Below, in pieces: positions 24,836-34,710 of a DNA stretch of 43,078 nt. A program made the translations under genes and the position numbers. The stretch comes from an uncultured Lachnospiraceae bacterium (lineage in GTDB: Bacteria > Bacillota > Clostridia > Lachnospirales > Lachnospiraceae). The notes below the pieces were generated by a model, which saw only the letters and a list, made by a program, of their open reading frames with translations, was not told the DNA's origin and ran no database searches. Each line of letters begins with the position of its first letter. Within the stretch, counting starts at the first letter, position 1. The stretch is from NCBI GenBank assembly GCA_902786205.1, contig CADABQ010000019.1, positions 1 to 43,078 on the forward strand. The letters are read 5' to 3'.

Positions 24836-26983
24836 TCATAGTATTCGTTTAAATTTCTTTTCGATTTCATACTTTGTCATAGAAACAATTACAGGCCTTC
24901 CATGGGGACAATTATAGGGATTTTCTAATTCCATCAATTCATCAACCAAAGCTTCTGCCTCCAGCATGGAAAGTTTCATATTTCCTTTTACTGCTGCCTT
25001 ACAAGACATAGAAGCAACCCGTTCCAGCAAAAGATTTGCATCCTTGACTTGCTTTTCTTCCAATAATGAATCCAGTAACTCTGTCAGCAGCTCAATTTGA
25101 GCAATGCCAAATAGATTTGCCGGAACAGCCCGGACAGAAAATTCTCTGCCACCAAATGCTTCAATCTCAAATCCAATTCTTTCCAGAACACTACGATACT
25201 GTTCCAATGCCTGTTGCTCGCGTAAAGTAAGTGTTAAAATAATCGGAGGCTGTACAATCTGAGACGTAAACTCTTTCTTTTCCAGATTACGCATAGTCTG
25301 TTCAAAAAGAACTTTTTCATGTGCTGCATGTTGGTCAATAATAAACATCTTGTCCTCATACTGAATGATCCAGTAAGTATCAAAAATCTGTCCGATAATC
25401 TTATGATGCTTCTTTGCTTCTTTCGACAATAACTTTTGTTCTTCCTTCGTTTGAAACAACTCTGTCTGCTGAGAATTTGATTTATCCCAAATGGTTTCTT
25501 TGTTCGTATCTTCTGGTAATACAGAAACTGTTTTATCTAGTTTTTGTAATTCTTCCTGTTTTATCTGCCCTGGCTTTTGTTCAGCCATAGTAGCCGTTTC
25601 TTTCTTATCTGTTCCATTTATTCTTATTTCTTCTTTCGATTCTTCTGCCAACTTTGAAACAGCCGACACACCTGTAGGTTCTGCTGCCACCTCCTCGAAT
25701 GTATCTAACTGTTTCATCGCCTGCACAAAAGCTTCTTTCGACTGCGTATTCTCTTCTTCTTTTTTGATTGCAGGTGTTTCTTTCTTTTTATAAGATGCTT
25801 CCTCTCTTACTTGCGTTTGCTTATTTCGAATCTGTTCGTACTGTGAAATTACTTTTGCGGCTTCCACCATTTGCTTGCCTACATTTTTGCTTTCCTGCAA
25901 ACTCCGCTTTTTTTCAAATGGCTCGGGGGCAGATTTTGTCAGGGCTGGTGCTTCTTTTTTTTGTTCTTTACCAATTGTAACCTCTGGTATCATCTCTCTC
26001 CCAGAAAGCACATCTGAAATAGCATGATAAATCTCATGGTAAATCGTCTGTTCATTCGTAAAACGGATCTCCATTTTCGCCGGATGTACGTTTACATCAA
26101 TATATTCACTATCAATAGAAAAATGCAATGCCGTCATAGGATACCGATGCTGCATCGTATAAGGCTTATATGCCTCCTCAATCGCTTTATTGATAATCTT
26201 ATTTTTCATATATCTTCCATTAATGAAATAATTCATATAATTCCGATTTCCTCTGGAAACTACCGGTTTTGCAATAAAGCCATTCAATTGTAAAATAGAT
26301 GTACTTGCCTTAATTGGCAACAAATTTGCTGTAATATCACGACCATAAATGTGATAAATAATATCTTTTATCTTCCCATTTCCAGATGTCTGTAAACGTA
26401 ATTGATTGTTATTCATAAATTTAAAAGAAACCTCAGGATGAGACATTGCAAGCCTTTCTACCAAATCATTTATGTAAGAAGCCTCTGTTTGAGCACTTTT
26501 CAAAAACTTTCGACGGGCAGGTACATTATAAAAAAGATTTCTTACTACAAAGGTAGTTCCCTCTGGGCAACCAATCTCTTCCAATGACTTTTCTTCCCCT
26601 CCATCGATAACATAACGAATACCAGTTAACGCACCTCGTGTCTTCGTTATTGTTTCCACCTGAGCAACTGCACTAATACTAGCAAGCGCCTCACCACGGA
26701 AACCAAGGCTTCCTACTGTCAGCAGATCTTGTGCACTTCGAATCTTACTAGTCGCATGACGTTCAAACGCAATACGTACCTGTTCTTTTTCAATTCCCGA
26801 ACCATTGTCCGTAATGCGGATCATCTCAATCCCACCGCCTTTTATTTCCACTGTAATTGCTGAAGCACCTGCATCAATCGCATTTTCCACAAGTTCCTTT
26901 ACCACTGCTAAAGGTCGCTCTACCACTTCTCCTGCTGCAATTTTATTGATTGTATTTTGATCCAGTAAAAGAATCTCTTTCAA
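24836..26983 (-). CDS. mutL: DNA mismatch repair endonuclease MutL
   Basis: A GHKL ATPase (NAIDAGASAI, DNGSGI, GFRGEAL) coupling MutS to strand removal. The 715-residue protein has a charged linker at about 340-510. The C-terminal domain carries DQHAAHEKVLFE, the metal-binding endonuclease motif of MutL proteins in bacteria lacking MutH, together with SCKAAVKGNMKL and CPHGRPV. The start is a TTG five bases after GAGGTGA. It begins 21 bases after the mutS stop. Confidence 0.96.
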   Translation of the reverse strand: MKEILLLDQNTINKIAAGEVVERPLAVVKELVENAIDAGASAITVEIKGGGIEMIRITDNGSGIEKEQVRIAFERHATSKIRSAQDLLTVGSLGFRGEALASISAVAQVETITKTRGALTGIRYVIDGGEEKSLEEIGCPEGTTFVVRNLFYNVPARRKFLKSAQTEASYINDLVERLAMSHPEVSFKFMNNNQLRLQTSGNGKIKDIIYHIYGRDITANLLPIKASTSILQLNGFIAKPVVSRGNRNYMNYFINGRYMKNKIINKAIEEAYKPYTMQHRYPMTALHFSIDSEYIDVNVHPAKMEIRFTNEQTIYHEIYHAISDVLSGREMIPEVTIGKEQKKEAPALTKSAPEPFEKKRSLQESKNVGKQMVEAAKVISQYEQIRNKQTQVREEASYKKKETPAIKKEEENTQSKEAFVQAMKQLDTFEEVAAEPTGVSAVSKLAEESKEEIRINGTDKKETATMAEQKPGQIKQEELQKLDKTVSVLPEDTNKETIWDKSNSQQTELFQTKEEQKLLSKEAKKHHKIIGQIFDTYWIIQYEDKMFIIDQHAAHEKVLFEQTMRNLEKKEFTSQIVQPPIILTLTLREQQALEQYRSVLERIGFEIEAFGGREFSVRAVPANLFGIAQIELLTELLDSLLEEKQVKDANLLLERVASMSCKAAVKGNMKLSMLEAEALVDELMELENPYNCPHGRPVIVSMTKYEIEKKFKRIL

Positions 26984-27004
26984 TTATCTCACCTCGCATT
27001 TTCC

Positions 27005-29671
27005 CTACCAACACTCTTTGACTTTCTGCTGTATCTGATATAACTTATTCATGGCATCCATTGGTGTTAATGCATTCAAATCTAAATCCCGCAATTCTAA
27101 TAGAATATCCTGTGTAGAAGGCATATTATTGAAGCCATCAAAAATAGACATCTGCTGTTCTGTTTCTGTCCTATCTGTCGCACAATTTTCTGACGCTTTC
27201 TTTTTTGATGTTTGTGCTCCTTCTGCAATTTGCTTTGTACGATCCACAATATCATTTTCTGTTAAATCGTTCACAATCTCTCTGGCACGTTTTAATACCT
27301 GGTCTGGTACTCCTGCCAGTCTTGCCACCTGAATACCATAACTTTTATCCGCACCACCTTTTATGATTTTACGTAAAAACACAATATCCTCTCCAGCTTC
27401 CTGTACGGCAATACAATAATTATTTACACTATCCAATTTTCCCTCCAACTCGGTCAGCTCATGATAATGGGTGGCAAACAGTGTTTTTGCGCCTATATGT
27501 TTTGCAATATGTTCTACTACCGCCCATGCAATACTCAAACCATCAAAGGTACTGGTTCCACGCCCAATCTCATCCAAAATAAGAAGACTGTTTTTGGTAG
27601 CATTTCGCAGGATGTTGGCAACTTCTGTCATTTCCACCATAAATGTGCTTTGGCCGGACGCTAGATCGTCCGATGCCCCTACACGCGTAAAAATACGATC
27701 CACAACCCCTATATCTGCGCTGGCAGCAGGTACAAAACTTCCAATCTGTGCCATAAGTACAATCAATGCTGTCTGTCGCATATACGTTGATTTTCCGGCC
27801 ATATTCGGACCGGTAATAATAGAAATCCGTTGTTTTTTCTGATCTAAATAAGTATCATTTGCCACAAATGCATCGTTATTGATTACTTTTTCTACTACCG
27901 GATGTCTACCCTCTTTTATAGAAAGCAAACCCTTTCGATTGATAGATGGTCGCACATAATTATTCTGCTCTGCAACCAAAGCAAGAGAAACTAGCACATC
28001 CAACTTAGCAATTGCTTTTGCAGTCTGTTGAATACGCTTCACCTCTGCTGCAATATGCTCCCGTATCTCCACAAACAATTCATATTCCAGTGCAAATAAT
28101 TTATCCTCTGCTCCAAGGATAACATCTTCCAATTCTTTTAATTCCGGTGTTGTATATCGTTCTGCATTCGTCAATGTTTGTTTTCTTGTCCAAGTATCCG
28201 GTACTAGTTCCTGATAAGACTTTGTTACCTCTAGATAATAGCCAAACACTTTATTATACTTTACCCGAAGATTTTTAATACCGGTAGCATTTTTTTCTCT
28301 TTCTTCCAATTCTGCAAGCCATGTCTTTCCCTCGGTCTTTGCCTTTCTAAGCTTATCAATCTCCTCATTATAACCTTCCTTAATAATACCGCCCTCTTTT
28401 ATAGCAATTGGAGGTTCCTCTACAATCGCATCCCTAATCAAAGAACAAATATCTTCCAATGTATCCAATTGCCCATAAATTTCTTTTAACTTTGCACAAG
28501 AGGCATCTTCTAATAAAGTCTGAATAGGAGGAATCATTTCCAAAGAAGACTGAAACGCAATAAAATCTCTTGGATTTGCAGTCTTATAAGACACCTTTCC
28601 AATTAAACGTTCCAAATCATAAATTGGATTTAAATATTCTCGCAATTCTTCCCGGGTAATCGCTTCCTGATTTAATTCTGTAATCGCATCTAATCGTGCT
28701 TCAATGGTATCCACATCAATCAAAGGCTGTTCAATCATACTTCTTAACAAACGCGCGCCCATGGCTGTCTTTGTCTTATCCAATACCCATAAAAGAGAAC
28801 CACGTTTTTGTTTTTCTCTTAACGTTTCCACTAATTCTAGATTTCTCCTTGTAGAGCTGTCCAAAACCATATACGCGCTAGAAGAATACGGTTGAATTCC
28901 CGTAATATGTGACAAGGCATTTTTCTGCGTTTCTGTCAAATATTGCATGACCGCTCCCGCTGCTATAGTTCCAATCGGGTAATCTACCAGTCCAAGCCCA
29001 TCTAAAGCCTGTACACGAAAATGTTCCATAAGACTTTTTTTACACGTATCTTCATCAAAGTAACGTCGTTCCAAAGTAGACTCTGCCATGCCAAGACGAT
29101 TGTGTAAATCCTCCAAATCAAATCCAGTCATAACTAACTCTTCGTTGTAAATCAATTCTGATGGAGCAAATTTCGTAATCTCATCCATCAATTTCCGTGT
29201 ATTATCCACTTCCGTCATATAAAACTCACCGGTTGTCACATCCACCGTAGCAACACCAAAAGAATCTGGCAAATAAAATACTCCCATCAGATAATTATTT
29301 TTTCCATCCTCTAAGGACTGTGTATTTAAATTAGTTCCTGGTGTAACAATACGCACCACTTCCCGCTTTACAATACCCTTACACTGTTTTGGATCTTCCA
29401 TCTGCTCACAGATAGCAACCTTATAACCCTTGTTTACCAGGCGTGTCAAATAACCATCTACTGCATGATGTGGAATCCCACACATAGGTGCTCGTTCTTC
29501 CAACCCACAGGACTTTCCTGTCAAGGTAATCTCTAGTTCTCTGGCAGCAGTAATCGCATCATCAAAAAACATCTCATAAAAATCACCCAAACGATAAAAT
29601 AAGATACAGTCCTTATATTCCTCTTTTGTATTCATATACTGTTGCATCATTGGTGTTAATTTTCCAGCCAT
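27005..29671 (-). CDS. mutS: DNA mismatch recognition protein MutS
   Basis: Recognises mispairs and short loops. The N-terminal mismatch-binding segment has the Phe-x-Glu motif in YRLGDFYEMFFDDA. Walker A GPNMAGKST begins at residue 621, Walker B is LLILDEIGRGTSTFDG, and ATHYHEL follows. Length (888) is normal. GAGGAAG precedes the ATG. It lies 15 bases after a second, membrane-type MutS relative. Confidence 0.97.
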   Translation of the reverse strand: MAGKLTPMMQQYMNTKEEYKDCILFYRLGDFYEMFFDDAITAARELEITLTGKSCGLEERAPMCGIPHHAVDGYLTRLVNKGYKVAICEQMEDPKQCKGIVKREVVRIVTPGTNLNTQSLEDGKNNYLMGVFYLPDSFGVATVDVTTGEFYMTEVDNTRKLMDEITKFAPSELIYNEELVMTGFDLEDLHNRLGMAESTLERRYFDEDTCKKSLMEHFRVQALDGLGLVDYPIGTIAAGAVMQYLTETQKNALSHITGIQPYSSSAYMVLDSSTRRNLELVETLREKQKRGSLLWVLDKTKTAMGARLLRSMIEQPLIDVDTIEARLDAITELNQEAITREELREYLNPIYDLERLIGKVSYKTANPRDFIAFQSSLEMIPPIQTLLEDASCAKLKEIYGQLDTLEDICSLIRDAIVEEPPIAIKEGGIIKEGYNEEIDKLRKAKTEGKTWLAELEEREKNATGIKNLRVKYNKVFGYYLEVTKSYQELVPDTWTRKQTLTNAERYTTPELKELEDVILGAEDKLFALEYELFVEIREHIAAEVKRIQQTAKAIAKLDVLVSLALVAEQNNYVRPSINRKGLLSIKEGRHPVVEKVINNDAFVANDTYLDQKKQRISIITGPNMAGKSTYMRQTALIVLMAQIGSFVPAASADIGVVDRIFTRVGASDDLASGQSTFMVEMTEVANILRNATKNSLLILDEIGRGTSTFDGLSIAWAVVEHIAKHIGAKTLFATHYHELTELEGKLDSVNNYCIAVQEAGEDIVFLRKIIKGGADKSYGIQVARLAGVPDQVLKRAREIVNDLTENDIVDRTKQIAEGAQTSKKKASENCATDRTETEQQMSIFDGFNNMPSTQDILLELRDLDLNALTPMDAMNKLYQIQQKVKECW

Positions 29672-29686
29672 AATCTTCCTCTTTCT

Positions 29687-31393
29687 CTAAACCGTTTCCC
29701 ATGTCCCATTTTTCAAAAAAGAATTTGCAAGTTCTTCTGCTTTCTCAATAATTGCATTGTCGTATCCCATCATACCAAGAAGCTTAATCGCATTTCTCGA
29801 ATTCGCCTTTCCTGTTCGAAGCATATAGTCAAACACAACTTGATTATCCACAATCTCTTCTTGAAAATGATAATTATCATAATATGCTTCCAAAATGGAG
29901 GTAAGCTCCAAATCATGCGTAGCTGCAAAACAAATCGTATTGGTAGCTGCAAAAGTACGCAAAATCTGTGCAGATGCTGCAATACGTTCCAATGTATTTG
30001 TTCCACGCAAAACTTCATCTACAAAACATAATGTTGGCACAGCACCACCCACTTGCTCTAAAATTCGTTTCAAAGACTTAATTTCTACAATATAATAGCT
30101 GTCATGTCCCTGCAAATCATCTCGGAGTGCCATAGATGAAAATACCTTAAAAAAAGAAGCTTCATACTGCTTTGCAACGGCTGTATGAATCGTCTGTGCC
30201 AAAATTGCATTGATCGCAACGGTCTTGATAAATGTAGACTTACCCGATGCATTGGAACCGGTAATCAGAACAGGACGGTCTGCTTGAATACTATTTCGAA
30301 CCGGTTCTTCCAACATTGGATGAAATGCCCCCGTCATAGAAATCTTTGCATCTTTTGTTTCCTCTAAAACCGGAATACAATATTCTTCTTCACCAAGCCA
30401 GGTACGGAACGATGCCACTGCAAGCATAGCATCTAAAAATCCAAGTAGTTCATACAATTCATTTAACTCTGCCTTATGCGCTTGGATCTTTTTTGTCATA
30501 GTATCAAACTTAATCAAATCAATATGAAACATCATTCGCACATAATCTAAGCTTAAGTCCCAGAACGAACCCTCTCCTTTTTTCCCATCAAAAAATACTA
30601 AAAAGGAACCCCTTTTTACATCTGCAAACTGTTTTGTAATCTTATCAATCCGTGTAAATACCTCTTTTAACTCTGGAATATCCAACTTGGTCAATTCCTG
30701 TGCATTATCCAACATTCGGATAATATATTTAAAAACCTGAAAGTACTTTTCAATCTGTGCCTTACGATTAAAATAGTGAATGATATTATTTACAAGTGTA
30801 AAAACAAACAAAATCACACCATAAATTGGTGACAACACATTAAATACTGATAGAACCATCAACCCAATAGACACCAGCAACATCGAACACATAAAAATAC
30901 TAGCAATTGGATTATGTGGTGGTATCTTCTCTGCTATATTGATATATTTATACAAAGAAAAATCCTTAATTTTCCCCATCAAACGAAATTCCGTCTGCAA
31001 TTGGTTTCTTGCATCTCGATTTTTTTGAAAAAAGGAAATAAACCGTTCCCTTTTCTTTAATAAATCCTCTTTTACCTGTAATTTACGAAGCATGGCATAA
31101 AGATAATCTTCCCCCATAGAACTATGCGTATGATTTAACAACATAAAAATCGTGTCCATATCTACATCATTCCAGGTAATATCATCTACATCCTGCTCAC
31201 CTTTATTAGCATAATAATACTCTTTGATTGCCTTAAAATGATCCTGGGTATAATTCGCCTCCAAAATCTGTCCCCATTCATTATCATTTTGTAAATTAAA
31301 TTTTCGAAATAATTCCTTCTCATCATACTTTGACTTAGCAAACAAAAAAACAGCCAAGGCAACAATTACCACTATTACAATTTCAAATTCCAT
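29687..31393 (-). CDS. Membrane-anchored MutS-family ATPase
   Basis: A 568-residue protein with the MutS ATPase domain but no mismatch-binding domain. It begins with a membrane helix (EFEIVIVVIVALAVFLF) and has two more hydrophobic spans at about 175-225 (MCSMLLVSIGLMVLSVF and VILFVFTLV). The ATPase has Walker A GSNASGKSTF starting at residue 379, a Walker B region LCFVDEVLRGTNTLERI, and AATHDLEL. Start at 31393 (MEFEIV), with GGAGG four bases before, rather than an upstream in-frame codon. Such MutS relatives are known by sequence in Clostridia but lack an assigned function. Its place directly before mutS suggests shared expression. Confidence 0.85.
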   Translation of the reverse strand: MEFEIVIVVIVALAVFLFAKSKYDEKELFRKFNLQNDNEWGQILEANYTQDHFKAIKEYYYANKGEQDVDDITWNDVDMDTIFMLLNHTHSSMGEDYLYAMLRKLQVKEDLLKKRERFISFFQKNRDARNQLQTEFRLMGKIKDFSLYKYINIAEKIPPHNPIASIFMCSMLLVSIGLMVLSVFNVLSPIYGVILFVFTLVNNIIHYFNRKAQIEKYFQVFKYIIRMLDNAQELTKLDIPELKEVFTRIDKITKQFADVKRGSFLVFFDGKKGEGSFWDLSLDYVRMMFHIDLIKFDTMTKKIQAHKAELNELYELLGFLDAMLAVASFRTWLGEEEYCIPVLEETKDAKISMTGAFHPMLEEPVRNSIQADRPVLITGSNASGKSTFIKTVAINAILAQTIHTAVAKQYEASFFKVFSSMALRDDLQGHDSYYIVEIKSLKRILEQVGGAVPTLCFVDEVLRGTNTLERIAASAQILRTFAATNTICFAATHDLELTSILEAYYDNYHFQEEIVDNQVVFDYMLRTGKANSRNAIKLLGMMGYDNAIIEKAEELANSFLKNGTWETV

Positions 31394-31651
31394 ACGTTCC
31401 TCCATACATTCTACTCTATTCACATTGCCAACATTGTTTTCTTAAGGTCTGCAAATCCACATTCTTTGTGAAATCTCTCACCCAACGAATATCCTAACAC
31501 TACAGCAAAAAAACATACAAACGTTTCGGAAAATGCAACTTAACGAAAAAGATTCGTTCTGCCCGATCGAACGGTTCCCAAATAACTGCGTTTTGTCTGC
31601 TCTGTGTCTTTCAGCCCAGAAACAATCCTGTGGGGCATGCTTTTTATCAAA

Positions 31652-31695
31652 CAAAAAAGTCCCCATGAGATTATACCTCAAAAGGAACTTTTTTG
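31652..31695. terminator. Imperfect two-way hairpin with A/T-run flanks
   Basis: CAAAAAAGT, then CC and ATGAG on the left pair with CTCA, GG and ACTTTTTTG on the right, with small mismatches and a 7-base loop. It has the U-run of a rho-independent terminator in either direction, and lies between the NlpC/P60 gene and the MutS-like operon. Confidence 0.5.
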
Positions 31696-31737
31696 AAACA
31701 ACTTATATTAAAATTCTAAGAAAGTTCACAAATAATT

Positions 31738-31761
31738 TTTCCCAGTTAAAACTTTGGGAAA
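31738..31761 (-). terminator. Short hairpin just past the NlpC/P60 stop
   Basis: A 7-bp stem TTTCCCA / TGGGAAA with a 10-base loop, followed on the minus strand by AATTATT. It starts two bases after the stop codon of the hydrolase gene. The stem is weak, so it may act together with the hairpin at 31652-31695. Confidence 0.45.
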
Positions 31762-31762
31762 A

Positions 31763-32965
31763 CTATTTTATCACTTTACCCACCTTAATAGGCTTACGAT
31801 AATTCGCTTTGGAAATCTTGATACCAGTACGTGCACTACTAGCATGAATAACCTGTCCATCACCAATATACATAGCAACATGACTTACAGACCCTCCACT
31901 TCCATAGAAGAATAAATCCCCAGGCTCTGCCTTAGAAACAGAAGTCTTTGATGTGTAAGCTGCCTGTGACGATGATGTTCTTGGAATACCATATCCGAAA
32001 TGCTCATAAATACGCATTGTAAATCCGGAACAATCTGTTCCCTTTGTCAGACTGGTACCACCATATACATAACGGTTTCCTAAGTACTTTTTCGCATATG
32101 TTACCATAGAACTACGAAGCTTCGCTTCCTTGTCCTTTTTCTTCTTGGCTTCCTGCTGCTTCAACTGTGTAGTAGAATATGCCTGCTCCAATTCATATGC
32201 AATGGATACAAACTCCTTCGAAACAAATACAGTCTGATTGTCAACAGAAACACCAATCCAATCTGATAACTCATTTGCCATATCTTCCATATTAACCTTT
32301 GCAATGGAAGCCATTTCTTTTTTGTCCGTAAAATTTTTGTCTATAAAGCTATTCACATACTTTTCACTAATATTTTCTCTTACTACTTCCAGTTCCTCGC
32401 CGATTGGTACCAATGAATGTTTTGGTGCCTGTGTACTTGGTAATACTCTCGCATTTAATGTAGCTGTGTTTACAATCGCAACCTTCTTTCCTACCTCTAA
32501 TGCAAGTTTTTCAGCTTTCGCATCTTTTACCAATGCGTTTGCTTTTACGTAACCTTTCACACTACCAGACTCAACCTTAGCCCAACCGTTCTTTGTAACT
32601 TTCTCGATATTACAAGCTGCATTCTTTCCCATCTTTCCAACTACTTTTGCTTTCGCATCAGCCTTTTTATAAATACTTAAAGACTTTGTCTTGTTGGAAA
32701 TTCCTAAACGATCATACTCCATCTTGATGATGGCATCTCCTGTAACTACATGTACATTGTTAGGGGTTGCACTGTTCCCCTCATCTTCAATGCTTACGCT
32801 GCTACCTGTGACCGTTGATGGTGACGATATTTCTTCTCCTGCCAAAGAGCTTTTTTCAGTCAAAATTACCTGCTTAGCCTGAATCTGTGTTGGCGTTCCC
32901 GCAAATGCGAGCATACTTGCCAATCCCAAACCCATAACAGATAACTTAACTATGTGACTTTTCAT
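31763..32965 (-). CDS. Secreted SH3/NlpC-P60 peptidoglycan hydrolase
   Basis: A 400-residue exported wall enzyme. Signal peptide about residues 1-30 (VMGLGLASMLAFAGTPTQIQA), then two bacterial SH3-like segments (about 90-150 and 165-205, the second with TATLNARVLPS), a helical Lys/Glu region (about 270-292), and a C-terminal NlpC/P60 cysteine peptidase. Catalytic residues are Cys312 in GTDCSGFTM and His362 in SHVAMYIG. Such enzymes cut the stem peptide (gamma-D-Glu to diamino acid). GGAGG lies near the ATG; a fully consensus promoter is at 33059-33087, so strong expression is expected. Confidence 0.92.
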   Translation of the reverse strand: MKSHIVKLSVMGLGLASMLAFAGTPTQIQAKQVILTEKSSLAGEEISSPSTVTGSSVSIEDEGNSATPNNVHVVTGDAIIKMEYDRLGISNKTKSLSIYKKADAKAKVVGKMGKNAACNIEKVTKNGWAKVESGSVKGYVKANALVKDAKAEKLALEVGKKVAIVNTATLNARVLPSTQAPKHSLVPIGEELEVVRENISEKYVNSFIDKNFTDKKEMASIAKVNMEDMANELSDWIGVSVDNQTVFVSKEFVSIAYELEQAYSTTQLKQQEAKKKKDKEAKLRSSMVTYAKKYLGNRYVYGGTSLTKGTDCSGFTMRIYEHFGYGIPRTSSSQAAYTSKTSVSKAEPGDLFFYGSGGSVSHVAMYIGDGQVIHASSARTGIKISKANYRKPIKVGKVIK

Positions 32966-33058
32966 ATGTTACCTCCTTAAAGTTGGCATATGTGTTACTT
33001 TGCTTTCATGATAAAATTACAAATCAGTAATTATTATCATTTCTTTTACAGACAACTC

Positions 33059-33087
33059 ATTATAGCACTTATCTTCCAGTGTGTCAA
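33059..33087 (-). promoter_or_regulatory. Consensus sigma-A promoter of the NlpC/P60 gene
   Basis: TTGACA (33082-33087) and TATAAT (33059-33064), both perfect, have a 17-base spacer on the minus strand. The leader is about 85 bases and ends with AAGGAGG before the ATG. Confidence 0.88.
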
Positions 33088-33199
33088 ATTTTCCTTGAAT
33101 TTCCGCCATTTCTTTCCAGTATGCCCCATAATTTTCCAGATATTATAGATAAACTCCTCATCTTCAAAAGAAAAAATGACGAACTTGTCCACCTATTTT

Positions 33200-33224
33200 T
33201 GACGTGAGATTTTCACTCACGTCA
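33200..33224. terminator. Hairpin after spoIVA
   Basis: A perfect 9-bp stem TGACGTGAG / CTCACGTCA with a 7-base loop, four bases past the spoIVA stop. On the minus strand no T run follows (AAAAATAGG), so it may be an RNA end-stabilising hairpin or a rho-type stop rather than a classic terminator. Confidence 0.45.
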
Positions 33225-33228
33225 TCTT

Positions 33229-34710
33229 TTAAATAATAATACAAACCAAACCTCCATTGCTGTCATTTACCACTTTTTGAATCGTATCCTGCAATTTAAG
33301 CTGACTCTCATCCGTTAATTTTCCAACTTTTGTCTGGATCCCATCTTCAATCAATTGCCGGATAGATTTGCCAAAAATATTTGTAGACCAGATACCTGCC
33401 GGATTCTCCTTGCCATTCTCTGAAATATAAGAAATCAAATCCTTTGCCTGTTCCTCACTTCCAACAATCGGAGCAATTTCCGTCTCGATATTCGCTTTAA
33501 TTAAATGCACGGACGGTGCCACAGCCTTAATTTTTACACCATATTTATTCCCGTGACGAATAATTTCCGGCTCCTCCACTAAAATTTCATCAATTGTAGG
33601 TGTTACAACACCATATCCTTTTTGCCGTACTTCCTCATTTGCAATTGCAATCTTGTCATACTCCTGCCGTTTTTCTGCCATTTCCCGTAACATTTTGATT
33701 AATTCCCGTTCTCCTGTAATCTCCATTCCAATCATTTCACTAAGCGTCTGATAATAATACTTTTCCTTCACTTCTACCTGAATACTGATTTTTCCTGTAC
33801 GCATATCAATTTGATCCAACTTAATACGCTTGATATACGCATTATCGCAAGTCAGATTTGCAGGTATCGCATCCTTAATTTGATCCATACGTTCCAAAAT
33901 ACTTTGAAACGAACGAACCATTTCTTCCTTGATTGGATGCTGTATCGGTAACATACTAATCCACTTTGGCATATAAAATCCGATCTCACTAATTGGAAAA
34001 ACCGACAACACACCTCGCATAAGCTGTGTAATATCTTCCTTTCGCAACTGCTCACAATTGACAGGTAACACAGCCGTTTTATATTTTTCTTCTAGCTTCT
34101 TTGCCAAATCTTTCGTTTCCTGTAAAAGCGGATGACTCGTATTTAAAAGAACAACGAAAGGTTTTCCAAGCTTCTTTAATTCTTGGATTGTTCTCTCTTC
34201 CGGCAAAACATACTGTTCTCTTGCCAGCTCTCCAAAGCTCCCATCCGTTGTAACCACCATACCAATAGTAGCATGTTCCGTAATCACTTTTTGTGTACCG
34301 ATTTCCGCAGCCTTAGAAAAAGGAAGCTCCATCTCCGACCAAGGCGTACGAACCATTCTTTCCTCATTTTCTTCCATGTGTCCACTGGCACCTTCCACCA
34401 TATACCCAACACAATCGATCAAACGGATCTGTACTTTTGTATTTTCCTCATCCAAAACAATCTCCGCTGCTTCCTTTGGAATAAACTTTGGTTCTGTCGT
34501 CATAATTGTTTTTCCGGCAGCAGATTGGGGAAGTTCATCAATGGCACGTTCCCGACTATGTACATCCTTCATATTTGGAATAACAAGTAAATCCATAAAA
34601 CGCTTTATGAATGTAGACTTGCCTGTACGCACCGGTCCAACTACACCAATGTAAACTTCCCCATTTGTTCTGGCCTGCATATCCTTATATACTTGAAACT
34701 GACCTTCCAT
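33229..34710 (-). CDS. spoIVA: Stage IV sporulation protein A (spore coat morphogenetic ATPase)
   Basis: SpoIVA polymerises on the forespore surface using ATP and forms the coat base. The 493-residue length matches the family. The P-loop GPVRTGKSTF has its Lys at residue 31; the N-terminal segment EGQFQVYKDMQARTNGEVYIG and the C-terminal IWSTNIFGKSIRQLIEDG are typical. GGAGGG precedes the ATG. I could not find a convincing sigma-E promoter in the 98-base gap to the sortase gene. The gene shows the organism belongs to a spore-forming lineage. Confidence 0.97.
   Translation of the reverse strand: MEGQFQVYKDMQARTNGEVYIGVVGPVRTGKSTFIKRFMDLLVIPNMKDVHSRERAIDELPQSAAGKTIMTTEPKFIPKEAAEIVLDEENTKVQIRLIDCVGYMVEGASGHMEENEERMVRTPWSEMELPFSKAAEIGTQKVITEHATIGMVVTTDGSFGELAREQYVLPEERTIQELKKLGKPFVVLLNTSHPLLQETKDLAKKLEEKYKTAVLPVNCEQLRKEDITQLMRGVLSVFPISEIGFYMPKWISMLPIQHPIKEEMVRSFQSILERMDQIKDAIPANLTCDNAYIKRIKLDQIDMRTGKISIQVEVKEKYYYQTLSEMIGMEITGERELIKMLREMAEKRQEYDKIAIANEEVRQKGYGVVTPTIDEILVEEPEIIRHGNKYGVKIKAVAPSVHLIKANIETEIAPIVGSEEQAKDLISYISENGKENPAGIWSTNIFGKSIRQLIEDGIQTKVGKLTDESQLKLQDTIQKVVNDSNGGLVCIII

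Larger units (their letters stand above)
31394..31762. other. Leader region upstream of the MutS-like operon
   Basis: No convincing gene. A possible minus-strand promoter (TTTCAA, 17 bases, TATAAT at 31670-31675) lies inside the loop of the hairpin 31652-31695 and would give a leader of about 270 bases with two small hairpins (CGTTC...GAACG near 31549-31572 and AACGAA...TTCGTT near 31541-31557). A 67-codon minus-strand frame at 31478-31681 starts within the hairpin and lacks a ribosome site. Confidence 0.35.

Noticed and set aside
31478..31681. 67-codon minus-strand frame between the hydrolase and the MutS-like gene
   Set aside because: No ribosome site, start within a terminator-like hairpin, and Cys/Phe-rich end without recognisable domain.
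34183..34590. 135-codon plus-strand frame
   Set aside because: Antisense shadow of spoIVA; Cys/His/Arg-rich content reflects the reverse complement.
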